From: CAZGUG01 sp964529035
Lineage (GTDB): Bacteria > Bacillota > Clostridia > Ch29
Assembly: GCA_964529035.1 (NCBI GenBank)
Contig: CAZGUG010000017.1
Coordinates: 1 to 36,603, forward strand
DNA length: 36,603 bases
Reading direction: 5' to 3'
Shown here: in pieces, positions 1-7,511 of the stretch
Position numbering within the stretch: position 1 is the stretch's first letter
How the letters are laid out: the number at the start of each line of letters is the position of its first letter
The notes under the pieces: generated by a model
Databases searched by the model: none
Told to the model about the DNA's origin: nothing
What the model saw: the letters and a program-made list of their open reading frames with translations, nothing else
Translations under genes and position numbers: made by a program

Positions 1-439
1 CTTTCTGAACATAGGTGACCTGGGATATGCCCAGGTGTTCGGCAATTCCAGGGCCCACCTGGGCGGTATCGCCGTCTATTGCCTGCTTTCCGCATAGTAT
101 AAGGTCAAATCCCCCCAGGGCTTTAACAGCTCCGGCAAGGGTATAGGAAGTAGCCCAGGTATCCGAACCGGCAAATGCCTTGTCGCTTACCAGCACCGCC
201 TCGTCCGCCCCCATTGCAACACACTTTTTCAGGGCTTCAACCGCCTGGAGCGGACCCATGGTAATAACGGTGACCTTTCCTCCCAGTTTTTCTTTTATCT
301 GCAGTGCCGCTTCCACCGCGTACTCGTCAAAGGGATTTACAATGCTTGGAACCCCCTCCCGTATCAACGTACCCTTTTCCGGGTCTATCTTTACTTCGGT
401 GGTATCCGGCACCTGCTTGATGCACACTATGATATCCAT
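1..439 (-). CDS. etfB: Electron transfer flavoprotein beta subunit (5' part)
   Basis: The 146 codons present encode the N-terminal half of the ETF beta subunit, which with EtfA forms the FAD/AMP heterodimer carrying electrons between acyl-CoA dehydrogenase-type enzymes or bifurcating complexes and their partners in the cytoplasm. The protein begins MDIIVCIKQVPDT, the family's typical opening, and continues with NPFDEYAVEAAL, VTVITMGP and DLILCGKQAIDGDTAQVGP, all conserved EtfB segments of the alpha/beta nucleotide-binding fold. The ATG at 439 is preceded by an AAGGAGAGG ribosome binding site. The gene runs off the left edge, so etfA or an acyl-CoA dehydrogenase next to it cannot be seen. It is divergent from the DUF1538 gene. 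Family assignment is secure; whether it bifurcates electrons cannot be told. Confidence 0.95.
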   Translation of the reverse strand, partial: MDIIVCIKQVPDTTEVKIDPEKGTLIREGVPSIVNPFDEYAVEAALQIKEKLGGKVTVITMGPLQAVEALKKCVAMGADEAVLVSDKAFAGSDTWATSYTLAGAVKALGGFDLILCGKQAIDGDTAQVGPGIAEHLGISQVTYVQK

Positions 440-803
440 TATGCCTCTCCTTCCTTCGGGTATGTTCGATATATAATCGTGCAACTTACATGCCAAAAGT
501 TTGATGCTTCCCCGGCAAAAACAAAAGTACTCCTTTACTGCAGAGGGCAAGGCTTTACAACCCTGCGCCTCCACAGGCACCTGTTTGTCTTCGGACTTGT
601 TCTTCTATTTATTCATAATTTAAACATTTCAACGGGTTTGTGTTCAAATAGTGACCAGACGGGGTACCTGTACCCGTGTTTTGGGTGCTTGCAAAACCGG
701 CTATTTGCTTATAGAATCATATTACAGCATAAAATAGTCATGTTTTCCAAAACGCCGGAATAGAAGCTTATTTTCACATCGCAAGGGAGAGGGGGGAAAC
801 CCT
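440..803. other. Divergent intergenic region between etfB and the DUF1538 gene
   Basis: These 364 bases should hold the promoters of two divergent genes. An open frame of 94 codons on the plus strand (479-763) has no recognisable family and no good ribosome binding site, so I do not call it. A short hairpin with one bulged G (ACGGGGTAC, CT, GTACCCGT, about 659-676) is followed by GTTTT and lies upstream of the plus-strand gene. It could be a leader hairpin or a protein site. A weak promoter-like pair (TTGCTT, 17 bases, CATAAA) lies near 706-735. The strong ribosome binding site GGGAGAGGGG lies just before 804. Confidence 0.4.
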
Positions 804-2279
804 ATGAATGCTCTGATTAATAAATTAAAGGAAGTTGTGTTTGCAGTACTTCCAATCACATTATTGGTACTGGTGCTTAATTTCACATTTATCCCCCTCG
901 ATACCTATATGCTGATTAGATTTCTGTTGGGCACATTACTTATAGTAATCGGTCTTACCATATTCCTGTTCGGTGCGGATATAGGCATAGGCCCTATTGG
1001 CACCCTTATGGGGTCCTACATCACCAAAAGCAACAGTATATGGATTGTGGGCTTAGCCGGTTTTTTGCTCGGTTTTTTTATCTCGGTGGCCGAGCCCGAT
1101 TTGCACATACTGGCAGGGCAGGTAAGTAGTGTAACAGGCGGTGATGTATCAAAACATGGCATTATTACCGTTGTATCCGTCGGTATTGCCGTAATGCTTT
1201 CGGTGGGTCTGATAAGGATTGTACATAATATTACCCTTCGCAGGGTTTTAACGATTGTTTATACAATCATCCTTGCCTCGTCTTTTTTCGTATCTGAAGA
1301 GTTTTTGGCCATATCCTTCGACGCCTCCGGCGCCACCACCGGTGCAATGACAGTGCCCTTTATTCTGGCATTGGGATTGGGTGTATCCTCACTAAAAAGC
1401 GGGATTGCCTCGGAAGAAGACAGCTTTGGGCTGGTTGGTATCGCCTCATCGGGTGCGATTTTATCGGTTATTGTTATGGATATATTCAAAAAATCCGGTA
1501 AAATTATTGATGGCAGCGAAACAAAAACAGCTTATTCTGTTTCTGTCATCGGCCCGTTTTTGCAAAAGTTTCCTGTAATAGTCATGGAAGTGTTGATTGC
1601 CCTGCTGCCTTTGTTATTAGTATTCCTGGCACTGCAAATTATAACCTCAAACCTTTCAAGGAAGAGTTTTTCGGGAATACTAAAGGGGCTTTTGTACACC
1701 TTTATCGGGCTGGTATTATTCCTTACGGGAGTCAACGCGGGATTTATGGAAGTTGGAAGTGCTGTAGGCTACAGTATTGCCTGCTTTGAAAACAAATGGC
1801 TTATAGTTATTGTTGGATTTATACTCGGCCTTGTGGTTATTCTTGCTGAACCGGCACTGTATGTACTCACCAACCAGATAGAAGAGGTTACAAGTGGATT
1901 TTTAAAAAAGAAAATTGTAATAATCGCTCTGTCGATAGGAGTTGCCTTCGCGGTGGCTCTTTCATTGCTCAGGGTAATAGTCCCCGGAATAAAACTGTGG
2001 CATTATTTGCTGCCGGGATATGCAGTATCAATTGCTATGGCCCGTTTCGTGCCCAATCTGTTCGTTGGAATAGCCTTTGATGCAGGAGGGGTTGCTTCCG
2101 GCCCCATGACTGCAACCTTTATTTTGGCGTTTGCCCAGGGCGCAGCCAGCGCCGTCGAAGGAGCCAATGTACTTATCGACGGATTTGGAATTATTGCAAT
2201 GGTAGCAATGATACCCCTTATTTCGCTTCAAATACTGGGACTTATTTTTAAGAGGCAAACAGTAAAAGGAGGTAAGTGA
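804..2279 (+). CDS. Tandem DUF1538 multi-pass membrane protein
   Basis: A 491-residue, very hydrophobic inner-membrane protein with about a dozen membrane segments. It is built from two homologous halves, roughly residues 1-235 and 250-491. Each half has a GADIGIGPIG/GVNAGFMEVG-like segment, an AEPDLHILAGQ/AEPALYVLTNQ segment, and a motif of the form FDAxGxxxGxMT (FDASGATTGAMT and FDAGGVASGPMT). The inverted-repeat-like architecture and polar residues inside helices resemble a transporter, but the DUF1538 substrate is, to my knowledge, not established. The ATG follows a GGGAGAGGGG site. The stop lies four bases before the ATG of a tandem PII-like gene, so the two are almost certainly co-translated. 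Since PII proteins classically gate the ammonium transporter AmtB, the pair suggests a PII-regulated transporter. That role is inference from context. Confidence 0.88.
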   Translation: MNALINKLKEVVFAVLPITLLVLVLNFTFIPLDTYMLIRFLLGTLLIVIGLTIFLFGADIGIGPIGTLMGSYITKSNSIWIVGLAGFLLGFFISVAEPDLHILAGQVSSVTGGDVSKHGIITVVSVGIAVMLSVGLIRIVHNITLRRVLTIVYTIILASSFFVSEEFLAISFDASGATTGAMTVPFILALGLGVSSLKSGIASEEDSFGLVGIASSGAILSVIVMDIFKKSGKIIDGSETKTAYSVSVIGPFLQKFPVIVMEVLIALLPLLLVFLALQIITSNLSRKSFSGILKGLLYTFIGLVLFLTGVNAGFMEVGSAVGYSIACFENKWLIVIVGFILGLVVILAEPALYVLTNQIEEVTSGFLKKKIVIIALSIGVAFAVALSLLRVIVPGIKLWHYLLPGYAVSIAMARFVPNLFVGIAFDAGGVASGPMTATFILAFAQGAASAVEGANVLIDGFGIIAMVAMIPLISLQILGLIFKRQTVKGGK

Positions 2280-2283
2280 CACT

Positions 2284-2955
2284 ATGGATAATAATGCCGG
2301 TATACCGAACTTTCAACTGCTCTTTGTAATTGTGAATAATGGTATGGGAAGCAAGGTTCTGAAAACCGCAAAAGCATTTGGAGCACCCGGCGGTACGATT
2401 TTATTGGGCAGAGGAACAGTCAGAAGTCATTTTCTGGAGGTCCTTGGCATTAATGACATAAGGAAAGAAATAGTGATGATGATAGCCGGGGAAGAAATTG
2501 CTGCAAAAGCTCTGGAGGGGTTAAACGAAAAATACCATTTTGAAAAACCAAATACAGGAATAGCCTTCTGTATTCCTGTTATGGGTTTTTGGGGTGCAAA
2601 AAACTGTGAGGACAATAAAATTCATGTTAAAAGAGGTGGCAGGAATATTATGTATAACGCTATATTTACAATCGTCGATAAAGGCAAGGCCTGTGACGTC
2701 ATCGATGCAGCGGTTTCTGCCGGTTCCAGGGGAGCTACCATAATCAATGCCAGGGGATCGGGTATTGACGAAAAGTGTGTCTTATTTTCAATAGTTGTTG
2801 AACCTGAAAAGGAAATCGTTATGATACTGGCGGAAACCGGCATGACAGATTCGATTGTGTCTTCCATAAGGGAAGCCGTAAAGATTGACCAGCCCGGTAA
2901 AGGCATACTGTTTGTGCTTGATGTAAACAAAACCTACGGGCTGTATTCGGAATAG
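2284..2955 (+). CDS. Tandem PII-like nitrogen-regulator-family protein
   Basis: A 223-residue soluble protein made of two PII/GlnB-like ferredoxin-fold units, about residues 8-115 and 124-223. Both contain the family's glycine-rich segment (GAPGGTILLGRG and GSRGATIINARG), followed by a strand ending KEIVMMIA or KEIVMIL and by a C-terminal strand pair (PNTGIAFCIPV; PGKGILFVLDV). Canonical PII is a single unit of about 112 residues that trimerises. Here two units are fused, and the segment matching the long T-loop is short in both, so binding to AmtB or uridylylation would differ from GlnB. It starts four bases after the DUF1538 stop, with a GGAGG site inside the upstream coding end. The likely role is a cytoplasmic sensor and gate for the neighbouring membrane protein. 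The ligand is unknown. Confidence 0.85.
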   Translation: MDNNAGIPNFQLLFVIVNNGMGSKVLKTAKAFGAPGGTILLGRGTVRSHFLEVLGINDIRKEIVMMIAGEEIAAKALEGLNEKYHFEKPNTGIAFCIPVMGFWGAKNCEDNKIHVKRGGRNIMYNAIFTIVDKGKACDVIDAAVSAGSRGATIINARGSGIDEKCVLFSIVVEPEKEIVMILAETGMTDSIVSSIREAVKIDQPGKGILFVLDVNKTYGLYSE

Positions 2956-2967
2956 AAGTATCACAGC

Positions 2968-3156
2968 TTAGGTTACGTCTCGTCTCATATTGAATGTCCG
3001 CATCAACCAGTTTTTAATACTCCTGTGTTTCCTGGGGCTTATCAGGTATATGCCGGCAAATATGAACACCCAGCCGGGAAGAACGGGGAGCACTATGCCG
3101 CTTAGCCCTATAATTATCATAACAGCTCCCAATATTCTTTTTATGACAACGCTCAC
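2968..3156 (-). CDS. Small PGPGW-family transmembrane protein
   Basis: A 62-residue protein with two membrane helices. The first ends in the diagnostic LPVLPGW turn of the PGPGW putative membrane protein family, the second is VFIFAGIYLIS, and a basic C-terminal tail (RKHRSIKNWLMRTFNMRR) is probably cytoplasmic. The family has no established function. It converges with the PII-like gene, with only 12 bases between the stop codons, and begins with ATG at 3156 preceded by a GGGGG-rich site. An inverted-repeat operator-like element lies 50-70 bases upstream of its start, so it may be under local repression. Confidence 0.75.
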   Translation of the reverse strand: MSVVIKRILGAVMIIIGLSGIVLPVLPGWVFIFAGIYLISPRKHRSIKNWLMRTFNMRRDVT

Positions 3157-3197
3157 ATATATCCCCCCATTTGACCGAGCATATTAAGACTGTCCAT

Positions 3198-3224
3198 GTT
3201 AATATAACACGACTGTGTTAATAT
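3198..3224. promoter_or_regulatory. Operator-like repeats upstream of the PGPGW gene
   Basis: The element contains the inverted repeat TAACAC-GACT-GTGTTA (3205-3220), overlapped by two direct copies of GTTAATAT that start 19 bases apart (3198 and 3217). It sits in the AT-rich gap between the arsC remnant and the PGPGW gene, where a promoter is expected. The symmetry suggests a site for a dimeric repressor. Which repressor cannot be told. Confidence 0.4.
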
Positions 3225-3273
3225 GTAAATATCAGACATATACAGTAATGCCGGTATTATCCACAACGCTGTA

Positions 3274-3513
3274 TCACGGCAGCCTTCCGTCCGACACCTT
3301 TTTCGCAAGCTGTTTTATTTTGGTTTCTATCTGCGCAATTACCGCCTTAAACTCTTTATCATCCTTTCCGGTAGGATCGTTAAGCCCCCAATCCTCCCGG
3401 TGACTGCACGGCAAAAAAGGACAGCTTACGTTACACCCCATGGTAACGACAATATCAACCGGTGGAATATTAGTTGTATTCTTTTCCTGTATCAAACCTT
3501 TCGACCCGGGGCA
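3274..3513 (-). pseudogene. arsC: C-terminal remnant of thioredoxin-type arsenate reductase
   Basis: The frame encodes only the second half of an ArsC of the low-molecular-weight phosphatase fold. It contains VDIVVTMGCNVSCPFLPC and HREDWGLNDPTGK, which match the redox-cysteine and DWxLxDPxGK segments of that family. The N-terminal half with the catalytic CX5R P-loop is absent: in-frame sequence upstream reads a few plausible residues and then hits TAA at 3514-3516, next to the SDR gene's promoter. A TTG at 3495 could start translation, but a 73-residue product would lack the active site. No arsR, arsB or acr3 is nearby. The likeliest reading is a 5'-truncated relic removed by a rearrangement that brought in the SDR gene. 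Confidence 0.75.
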
Positions 3514-3558
3514 TTATTATTTCTAAAAGAGATTTTTATATTTCAAAGGAGGCAGTAC

Positions 3559-4338
3559 ATGGACTTTGACGGCAAAGTAGTATTGATAACCGGTGCTACA
3601 GGAGGTATAGGCGGAGCCGCGGCCACATTGTTTGCAAAAAATGGTGCAAAACTCGCCCTGGTTACTTCCCGTGAAGGCAACCTTGAAAAGCTTGACGGCC
3701 TGGTAAGGGATTTAGGCCTGTCGGAAGAATCTTATATTAATATGGCGGTAGATGTCCGCAAAGAACAGGAGGTAAAAAACTGCGTTAAAAAAACTGTAGG
3801 CAAATTCGGACGTATAGACATTTTTATTAACAATGCCGGAACTGAAGGTAAATTTGCCTTGATTCGGTCGGTACAGGAAGAAGACCTCCAGTGGGTACTG
3901 GATGTAAACGTAAAGGGTGTGTTGTTCGGACTAAAATACGTAATACCGGTTATGGAAGCCGAGAGGTCCGGATGCATCGTAAATGTTTCTTCGGTTGCCG
4001 GTTTTATCGGTTCACCGGGTATGGCTCCCTATATAGCATCAAAACATGCTGTAAACGGAATAACCAAAACCGCTGCGCTGGAATGTGCCGAAGCGGGTAT
4101 ACGGGTTAACGCTGTATGCCCCGGACCGGTAAACAACCGTATGATGAGGTCCATAGAAGCCGGAGCTTCACCGGACCGGCCCCAGGCGGTAAGGTCTTCG
4201 TTCATCGAATCCATACCCATGAAAAGATACGCAGAATCCGGGGAGGTTGCAGACCTAATACTTTTCCTGTCCTCTGACCGTGCAAAATACCTTACAGGCA
4301 ATACCTACAGAATCGATGGCGGCATGGCGGCCAAATAG
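3559..4338 (+). CDS. Short-chain dehydrogenase/reductase (SDR) oxidoreductase
   Basis: A 259-residue classical SDR with an NAD(P)-binding Rossmann fold. Visible motifs are TGATGGIG (cofactor loop), NNAG, the catalytic Ser in NVSSVAG, YIASK (catalytic Tyr and Lys), and a C-terminal DGG substrate-loop signature (RIDGGMAAK). The length is normal for the family. The start is ATG 3559, preceded by AAAGGAGG with ideal spacing; an upstream extension of the frame to 3400 crosses the arsC remnant on the other strand and is not credible. The residue after the second cofactor strand (VTSREGNLEKL) includes a basic Arg, which hints at NADP preference. The substrate is unknown. It appears monocistronic and converges on the MntR-type regulator. 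Confidence 0.92.
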   Translation: MDFDGKVVLITGATGGIGGAAATLFAKNGAKLALVTSREGNLEKLDGLVRDLGLSEESYINMAVDVRKEQEVKNCVKKTVGKFGRIDIFINNAGTEGKFALIRSVQEEDLQWVLDVNVKGVLFGLKYVIPVMEAERSGCIVNVSSVAGFIGSPGMAPYIASKHAVNGITKTAALECAEAGIRVNAVCPGPVNNRMMRSIEAGASPDRPQAVRSSFIESIPMKRYAESGEVADLILFLSSDRAKYLTGNTYRIDGGMAAK

Positions 4339-4350
4339 GTTGGCCATGCC

Positions 4351-4408
4351 TTACTGAACCCTTAGCATCTTGACAAACACCTTTGCAATATCCGGGTCAA
4401 ACTGGGAA
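4351..4408 (-). pseudogene. Possible C-terminal scrap of an HD-GYP domain protein
   Basis: Just downstream of the MntR-type regulator, the minus strand reads SSQFDPDIAKVFVKMLRVQ then stop. The segment strongly resembles the closing helix of HD-GYP phosphodiesterase domains (typically GTQFDPxxVxxFL). There is no room for the rest of the domain, because the regulator's coding sequence ends at 4409. The call is by eye on 19 residues. A 9-bp inverted repeat (TATCCGGGT at 4389-4397, ACCCGGATA at 4412-4420) spans the junction. Confidence 0.35.
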
Positions 4409-4912
4409 CTAACCCGGATAGGTCAGGTCGATATCTCTGTTGAATTCTTTCCTGAATGTTTCATACCTCACTTTGACATCGGGGTTTTCGTCCAAAAACC
4501 TGTTGAAAACATATATGCTTCTAAGCGTATTAAGGCTTACGTCATGTTCTATCATTTCAGTGTCCTCGAGTAGTGTTTCACTAATTCCCAAATTCTCCAA
4601 AAAATCTTCAATAATACCATGCCTTCTCAGCAGAAAACTTCCTACGGCGCTGCCTTCATCTGTCAGCTGAATAATGCCGTATTTGCGGTAATCTACCAGG
4701 CCCATCTGCCTTAATTTTTGTATCACTTTAGTGGTTGACGACGGACGCACATTTAACTTCTCCGCCAGCCCGTTAATGCGTTCATATCCTTCCTCCATAC
4801 AGGTTCTATAAATCATTTCCATATAATCTTCCATACTTGGAGTTAACAGCCTGTTTTCCGCATTCAGCATCCGGTACCCGCGGACGGTATAAAACTCCCT
4901 TTCCTGCTTCAA
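4409..4912 (-). CDS. MntR/DtxR-family metal-dependent transcriptional regulator
   Basis: A 167-residue regulator of the DtxR/MntR family. An N-terminal winged helix (about 25-85, PSMEDYMEMIY to KYGIIQLT) is followed by the dimerisation and metal-binding helices; there is no C-terminal SH3 domain, as in MntR. All six residues matching the MntR metal ligands are present: Asp29, Glu32, His98, Glu119, Glu122 and His123. It likely binds Mn(II) or Fe(II) as corepressor. The start is TTG 4912, preceded by GGAGGGAGGAG; an internal Met15 is a weaker alternative. It is divergent from feoAB across a 143-base region with inverted repeats. This suggests that it controls ferrous iron uptake, and perhaps itself. 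Confidence 0.9.
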   Translation of the reverse strand: MKQEREFYTVRGYRMLNAENRLLTPSMEDYMEMIYRTCMEEGYERINGLAEKLNVRPSSTTKVIQKLRQMGLVDYRKYGIIQLTDEGSAVGSFLLRRHGIIEDFLENLGISETLLEDTEMIEHDVSLNTLRSIYVFNRFLDENPDVKVRYETFRKEFNRDIDLTYPG

Positions 4913-4975
4913 TCGCTCCTCCCTCCTTTTCGCCTTTATTATGTAACAAGAAATGAAAACCCTTCATATCCTAGT

Positions 4976-5040
4976 TATTAGATTTAGCAAATAAAGTTTC
5001 CTATGACTAACTTATTACACAACCTGCTAAATAGTTAATA
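4976..5040. promoter_or_regulatory. Candidate metalloregulator operators in the feoA promoter
   Basis: Two related arms face each other: TATTAGATTTAGCA (4976-4989) and the inverted TGCTAAATAGTTAATA (5025-5040), sharing TTTAGCA/TGCTAAA. They bracket the region where the feoA promoter should lie, between the divergent MntR-type regulator and feoA. Binding by that regulator is inference from position and symmetry; neither arm is a clean match to a textbook DtxR or MntR box. Confidence 0.4.
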
Positions 5041-5055
5041 GAGGGGGGCTTTTTT

Positions 5056-5295
5056 ATGAATACAAATTTGATCCCGCTGGACCAGCTGCCGGTGGGCTGT
5101 TTCGGCAGAGTCAGAAGGCTTACTGCCCGGGGGAATACCCGCAGAAGGATGCTTGATTTGGGAATGATATACGACACTACTATTGAAGCACTCAGAAAAA
5201 GTCCCGCCGGGGACCCTGTCGCATACCAGGTCAGAGGAGCGGTCATAGCTCTGCGCTCTGAAGAAGCATCAAAGATTTTTATAGAAATGAATTAA
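5056..5295 (+). CDS. feoA: Ferrous iron transport protein A
   Basis: A 79-residue SH3-like cytosolic protein that supports FeoB-mediated Fe(II) uptake. It shows the family pattern: IPLDQLPVG at the start, central RRRMLDLGMI, then GDPVAYQVRGAVIALR and an acidic tail. The start ATG 5056 follows a GAGGGGGG tract. It lies 27 bases upstream of feoB in the same direction, the usual feoAB arrangement. No feoC-like gene follows feoB. Control is probably by the divergent MntR-type regulator. Confidence 0.95.
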   Translation: MNTNLIPLDQLPVGCFGRVRRLTARGNTRRRMLDLGMIYDTTIEALRKSPAGDPVAYQVRGAVIALRSEEASKIFIEMN

Positions 5296-5322
5296 CTGTC
5301 AAATATGCTGGAGGTTTCATAA

Positions 5323-7470
5323 ATGAGTTTAGCAAAACAATCCACATATCCGGGTGCATTGAGTGAAATGCTTCAGGCAGAATTCGAAACGTCGGATTAT
5401 ACTGTCGTCGCCCTGGCCGGCAACCCCAATACCGGAAAAAGCACTTTGTTTAACAGCCTTACAGGCTTAAACCAACACACCGGTAACTGGCCCGGCAAAA
5501 CCGTAACCAATGCACGCGGTAAATATATACACAGAAACAAAAACTATTTAGTGGTAGACCTGCCCGGCACGTATTCGCTTATGGCCAATTCGGTAGAAGA
5601 ACAAGTAGCGAGGGATTTTGTTTGTTTCGCCAGGCCCCATACAACTGTAATTGTAACCGATGCCACCTGCCTGGAAAGGAATTTGAATCTCGTTCTTCAG
5701 ATAATGGAAATTACCGACAAAGTTGTAGTATGCGTTAATCTAATGGATGAAGCCAGAAGAAAAAAAATAAGAGTAGACCTGGATAAACTGTCAAGTCTGC
5801 TTGGAGTGCCGGTGGTGGGTACCTGTGCAAGAAACGGAAAGGGTTTGAAAGAGCTGAAAGATATGGTGGAAAAGGTTGCATTGGGCCGGATAAGTACAAA
5901 ACCCCTAAGAATTGATTACGGGCAGGCTTTGGAAAAAGCCATCCGACAAATTGAATCTTTAATAAGAGAAATAACCGATGGTAAAATCAGCAGCAGATGG
6001 ACTGCCCTCCGTCTGATAGACGGAGACAAATTGCTTCTTGAATCAATAAACCAGCATCTTGGAATCGATTTATCGGGCAATAGGACGCTGCAAAATGAAA
6101 TCGGGGCTGTTCACAACAGTTTAAAGAAAGAAAACGTCACTATCGAGGATTTACAGGACAGGATTGTATCAAGTATTGTAAAAACCGCGGAAAATATAAG
6201 CAAAAAGGTAGTATTTAAGGAAAATATCGCTCATAACACGCTGGATGACAGAATTGACGGTATACTGACCTCCAGGTCCCTCGGCATCCCGATAATGATT
6301 ATTCTTTTGGGAATTGTCTTTTGGATTACCATCAAGGGTGCCAATGTGCCCTCTGATATGCTGGCAAAGGGACTATTCTGGATTGAAGGAAGACTGGACA
6401 TAATTTTAGACCGGCCGGGCACACCGGTATGGGTACACGGTATTCTTGTACACGGCGTATATCGTACACTGGCCTGGGTGATATCGGTAATGCTTCCGCC
6501 AATGGCTATTTTTTTTCCGCTGTTCACTCTGCTTGAGGACCTGGGCTACCTGCCAAGGGTTGCGTTTAACCTGGACCATTATTTCAAGAAAGCCTGCGCC
6601 CATGGGAAACAGGCACTTACCATGTGCATGGGGTTTGGATGTAATGCCGCCGGGGTTATCTCGTGCAGGATTATAGATTCCCCAAGGGAAAGATTAATTG
6701 CAACCATTACCAATAATTACGTTCCCTGCAACGGACGGTTTCCCACATTGATCGCCCTGGCCGGCATTTTAACGGCCGGCGCCACGGGGGCTTTCTCTTC
6801 AATTGCCGCAGCACTGTCGGTACTGTCGGCAATTGTACTGGGTGTAATTATAACCTTTGTTGTATCAAGACTGCTGTCAAAAACCATCTTAAAGGGACTG
6901 CCCTCTTCCTTCACTCTGGAACTGCCGCCCTACAGAAAGCCCCAAGTATGGAGGATTATCATCCGGTCGGTATTTGACCGTACCCTGTTCGTACTTGGCC
7001 GTGCAGTGGTAGTTGCCGCCCCCGCCGGGCTGCTTATCTGGATCATGGCCAATACCGGCTTTGCAGGCAGTAGTCTTCTAACCCGCTGCGCGCAGTTTTT
7101 GGAGCCCTTTGCCCGGCTTCTGGGACTGGACGGGTATATACTTATGGCATTTATTCTTGGCCTGCCGGCCAATGAAATAGTCATACCCATTTTGATAATG
7201 AGTTACATGTCAAAAGGGTCCATGCTTGAACTGGACAGCTTGGCCGAAATGAAGAGCCTGTTTTTGGACAACGGCTGGACATGGCTGACGGCAGTCTGTA
7301 TGATGCTGTTTTCACTGAACCACTGGCCCTGCGGTACCACCCTGTGGACCATTCGCAAGGAAACACAGAGCTGGAAATGGACCTTTGTATCCTTTCTGGT
7401 TCCCACCATTACCGGTGTTACAGTATGCTTTGCGGTGGCCCAGGGGGTAAGGCTCCTGGGACTTGTATAA
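5323..7470 (+). CDS. feoB: Ferrous iron transporter FeoB
   Basis: A 715-residue Fe(II) permease of the cytoplasmic membrane. The N-terminal G domain has G1 GNPNTGKST (33-41), G3 DLPGT (79-83) and G4 NLMD (139-142), followed by a helical spacer (guanine nucleotide dissociation inhibitor-like, about 190-290). From about 320 the polytopic membrane domain begins, with the conserved Cys-containing segment CMGFGCNAAGV, the VPCNGRFP segment, and the two inverted Gate motifs. Length is typical of FeoB. The ATG at 5323 follows GGAGG. The enzyme hydrolyses GTP (some clostridial FeoBs also ATP) and imports Fe(II), which suits an anaerobe with iron-sulfur enzymes such as the radical-SAM proteins in this window. 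Confidence 0.97.
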   Translation: MSLAKQSTYPGALSEMLQAEFETSDYTVVALAGNPNTGKSTLFNSLTGLNQHTGNWPGKTVTNARGKYIHRNKNYLVVDLPGTYSLMANSVEEQVARDFVCFARPHTTVIVTDATCLERNLNLVLQIMEITDKVVVCVNLMDEARRKKIRVDLDKLSSLLGVPVVGTCARNGKGLKELKDMVEKVALGRISTKPLRIDYGQALEKAIRQIESLIREITDGKISSRWTALRLIDGDKLLLESINQHLGIDLSGNRTLQNEIGAVHNSLKKENVTIEDLQDRIVSSIVKTAENISKKVVFKENIAHNTLDDRIDGILTSRSLGIPIMIILLGIVFWITIKGANVPSDMLAKGLFWIEGRLDIILDRPGTPVWVHGILVHGVYRTLAWVISVMLPPMAIFFPLFTLLEDLGYLPRVAFNLDHYFKKACAHGKQALTMCMGFGCNAAGVISCRIIDSPRERLIATITNNYVPCNGRFPTLIALAGILTAGATGAFSSIAAALSVLSAIVLGVIITFVVSRLLSKTILKGLPSSFTLELPPYRKPQVWRIIIRSVFDRTLFVLGRAVVVAAPAGLLIWIMANTGFAGSSLLTRCAQFLEPFARLLGLDGYILMAFILGLPANEIVIPILIMSYMSKGSMLELDSLAEMKSLFLDNGWTWLTAVCMMLFSLNHWPCGTTLWTIRKETQSWKWTFVSFLVPTITGVTVCFAVAQGVRLLGLV

Positions 7471-7511
7471 CTATTTTAGCGCCCATTGCAGCGGGAACCG
7501 ATATTCTTCAC

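Noticed and set aside
479..763. 94-codon plus-strand frame upstream of the DUF1538 gene
   Set aside because: No family resemblance, no ribosome binding site, cysteine-rich low-quality composition, and it occupies a region that must hold two promoters.
4320..4350. Hairpin at the end of the SDR gene (GGCATGGC ... GGCCATGCC) as a terminator
   Set aside because: The stem has a three-base bulge and no run of T follows.
4389..4420. 9-bp inverted repeat as an intrinsic terminator of the MntR-type gene
   Set aside because: The stem is GC-rich, but no T-tract follows on the minus strand and the 14-base loop contains the stop codon. It may still form a hairpin.
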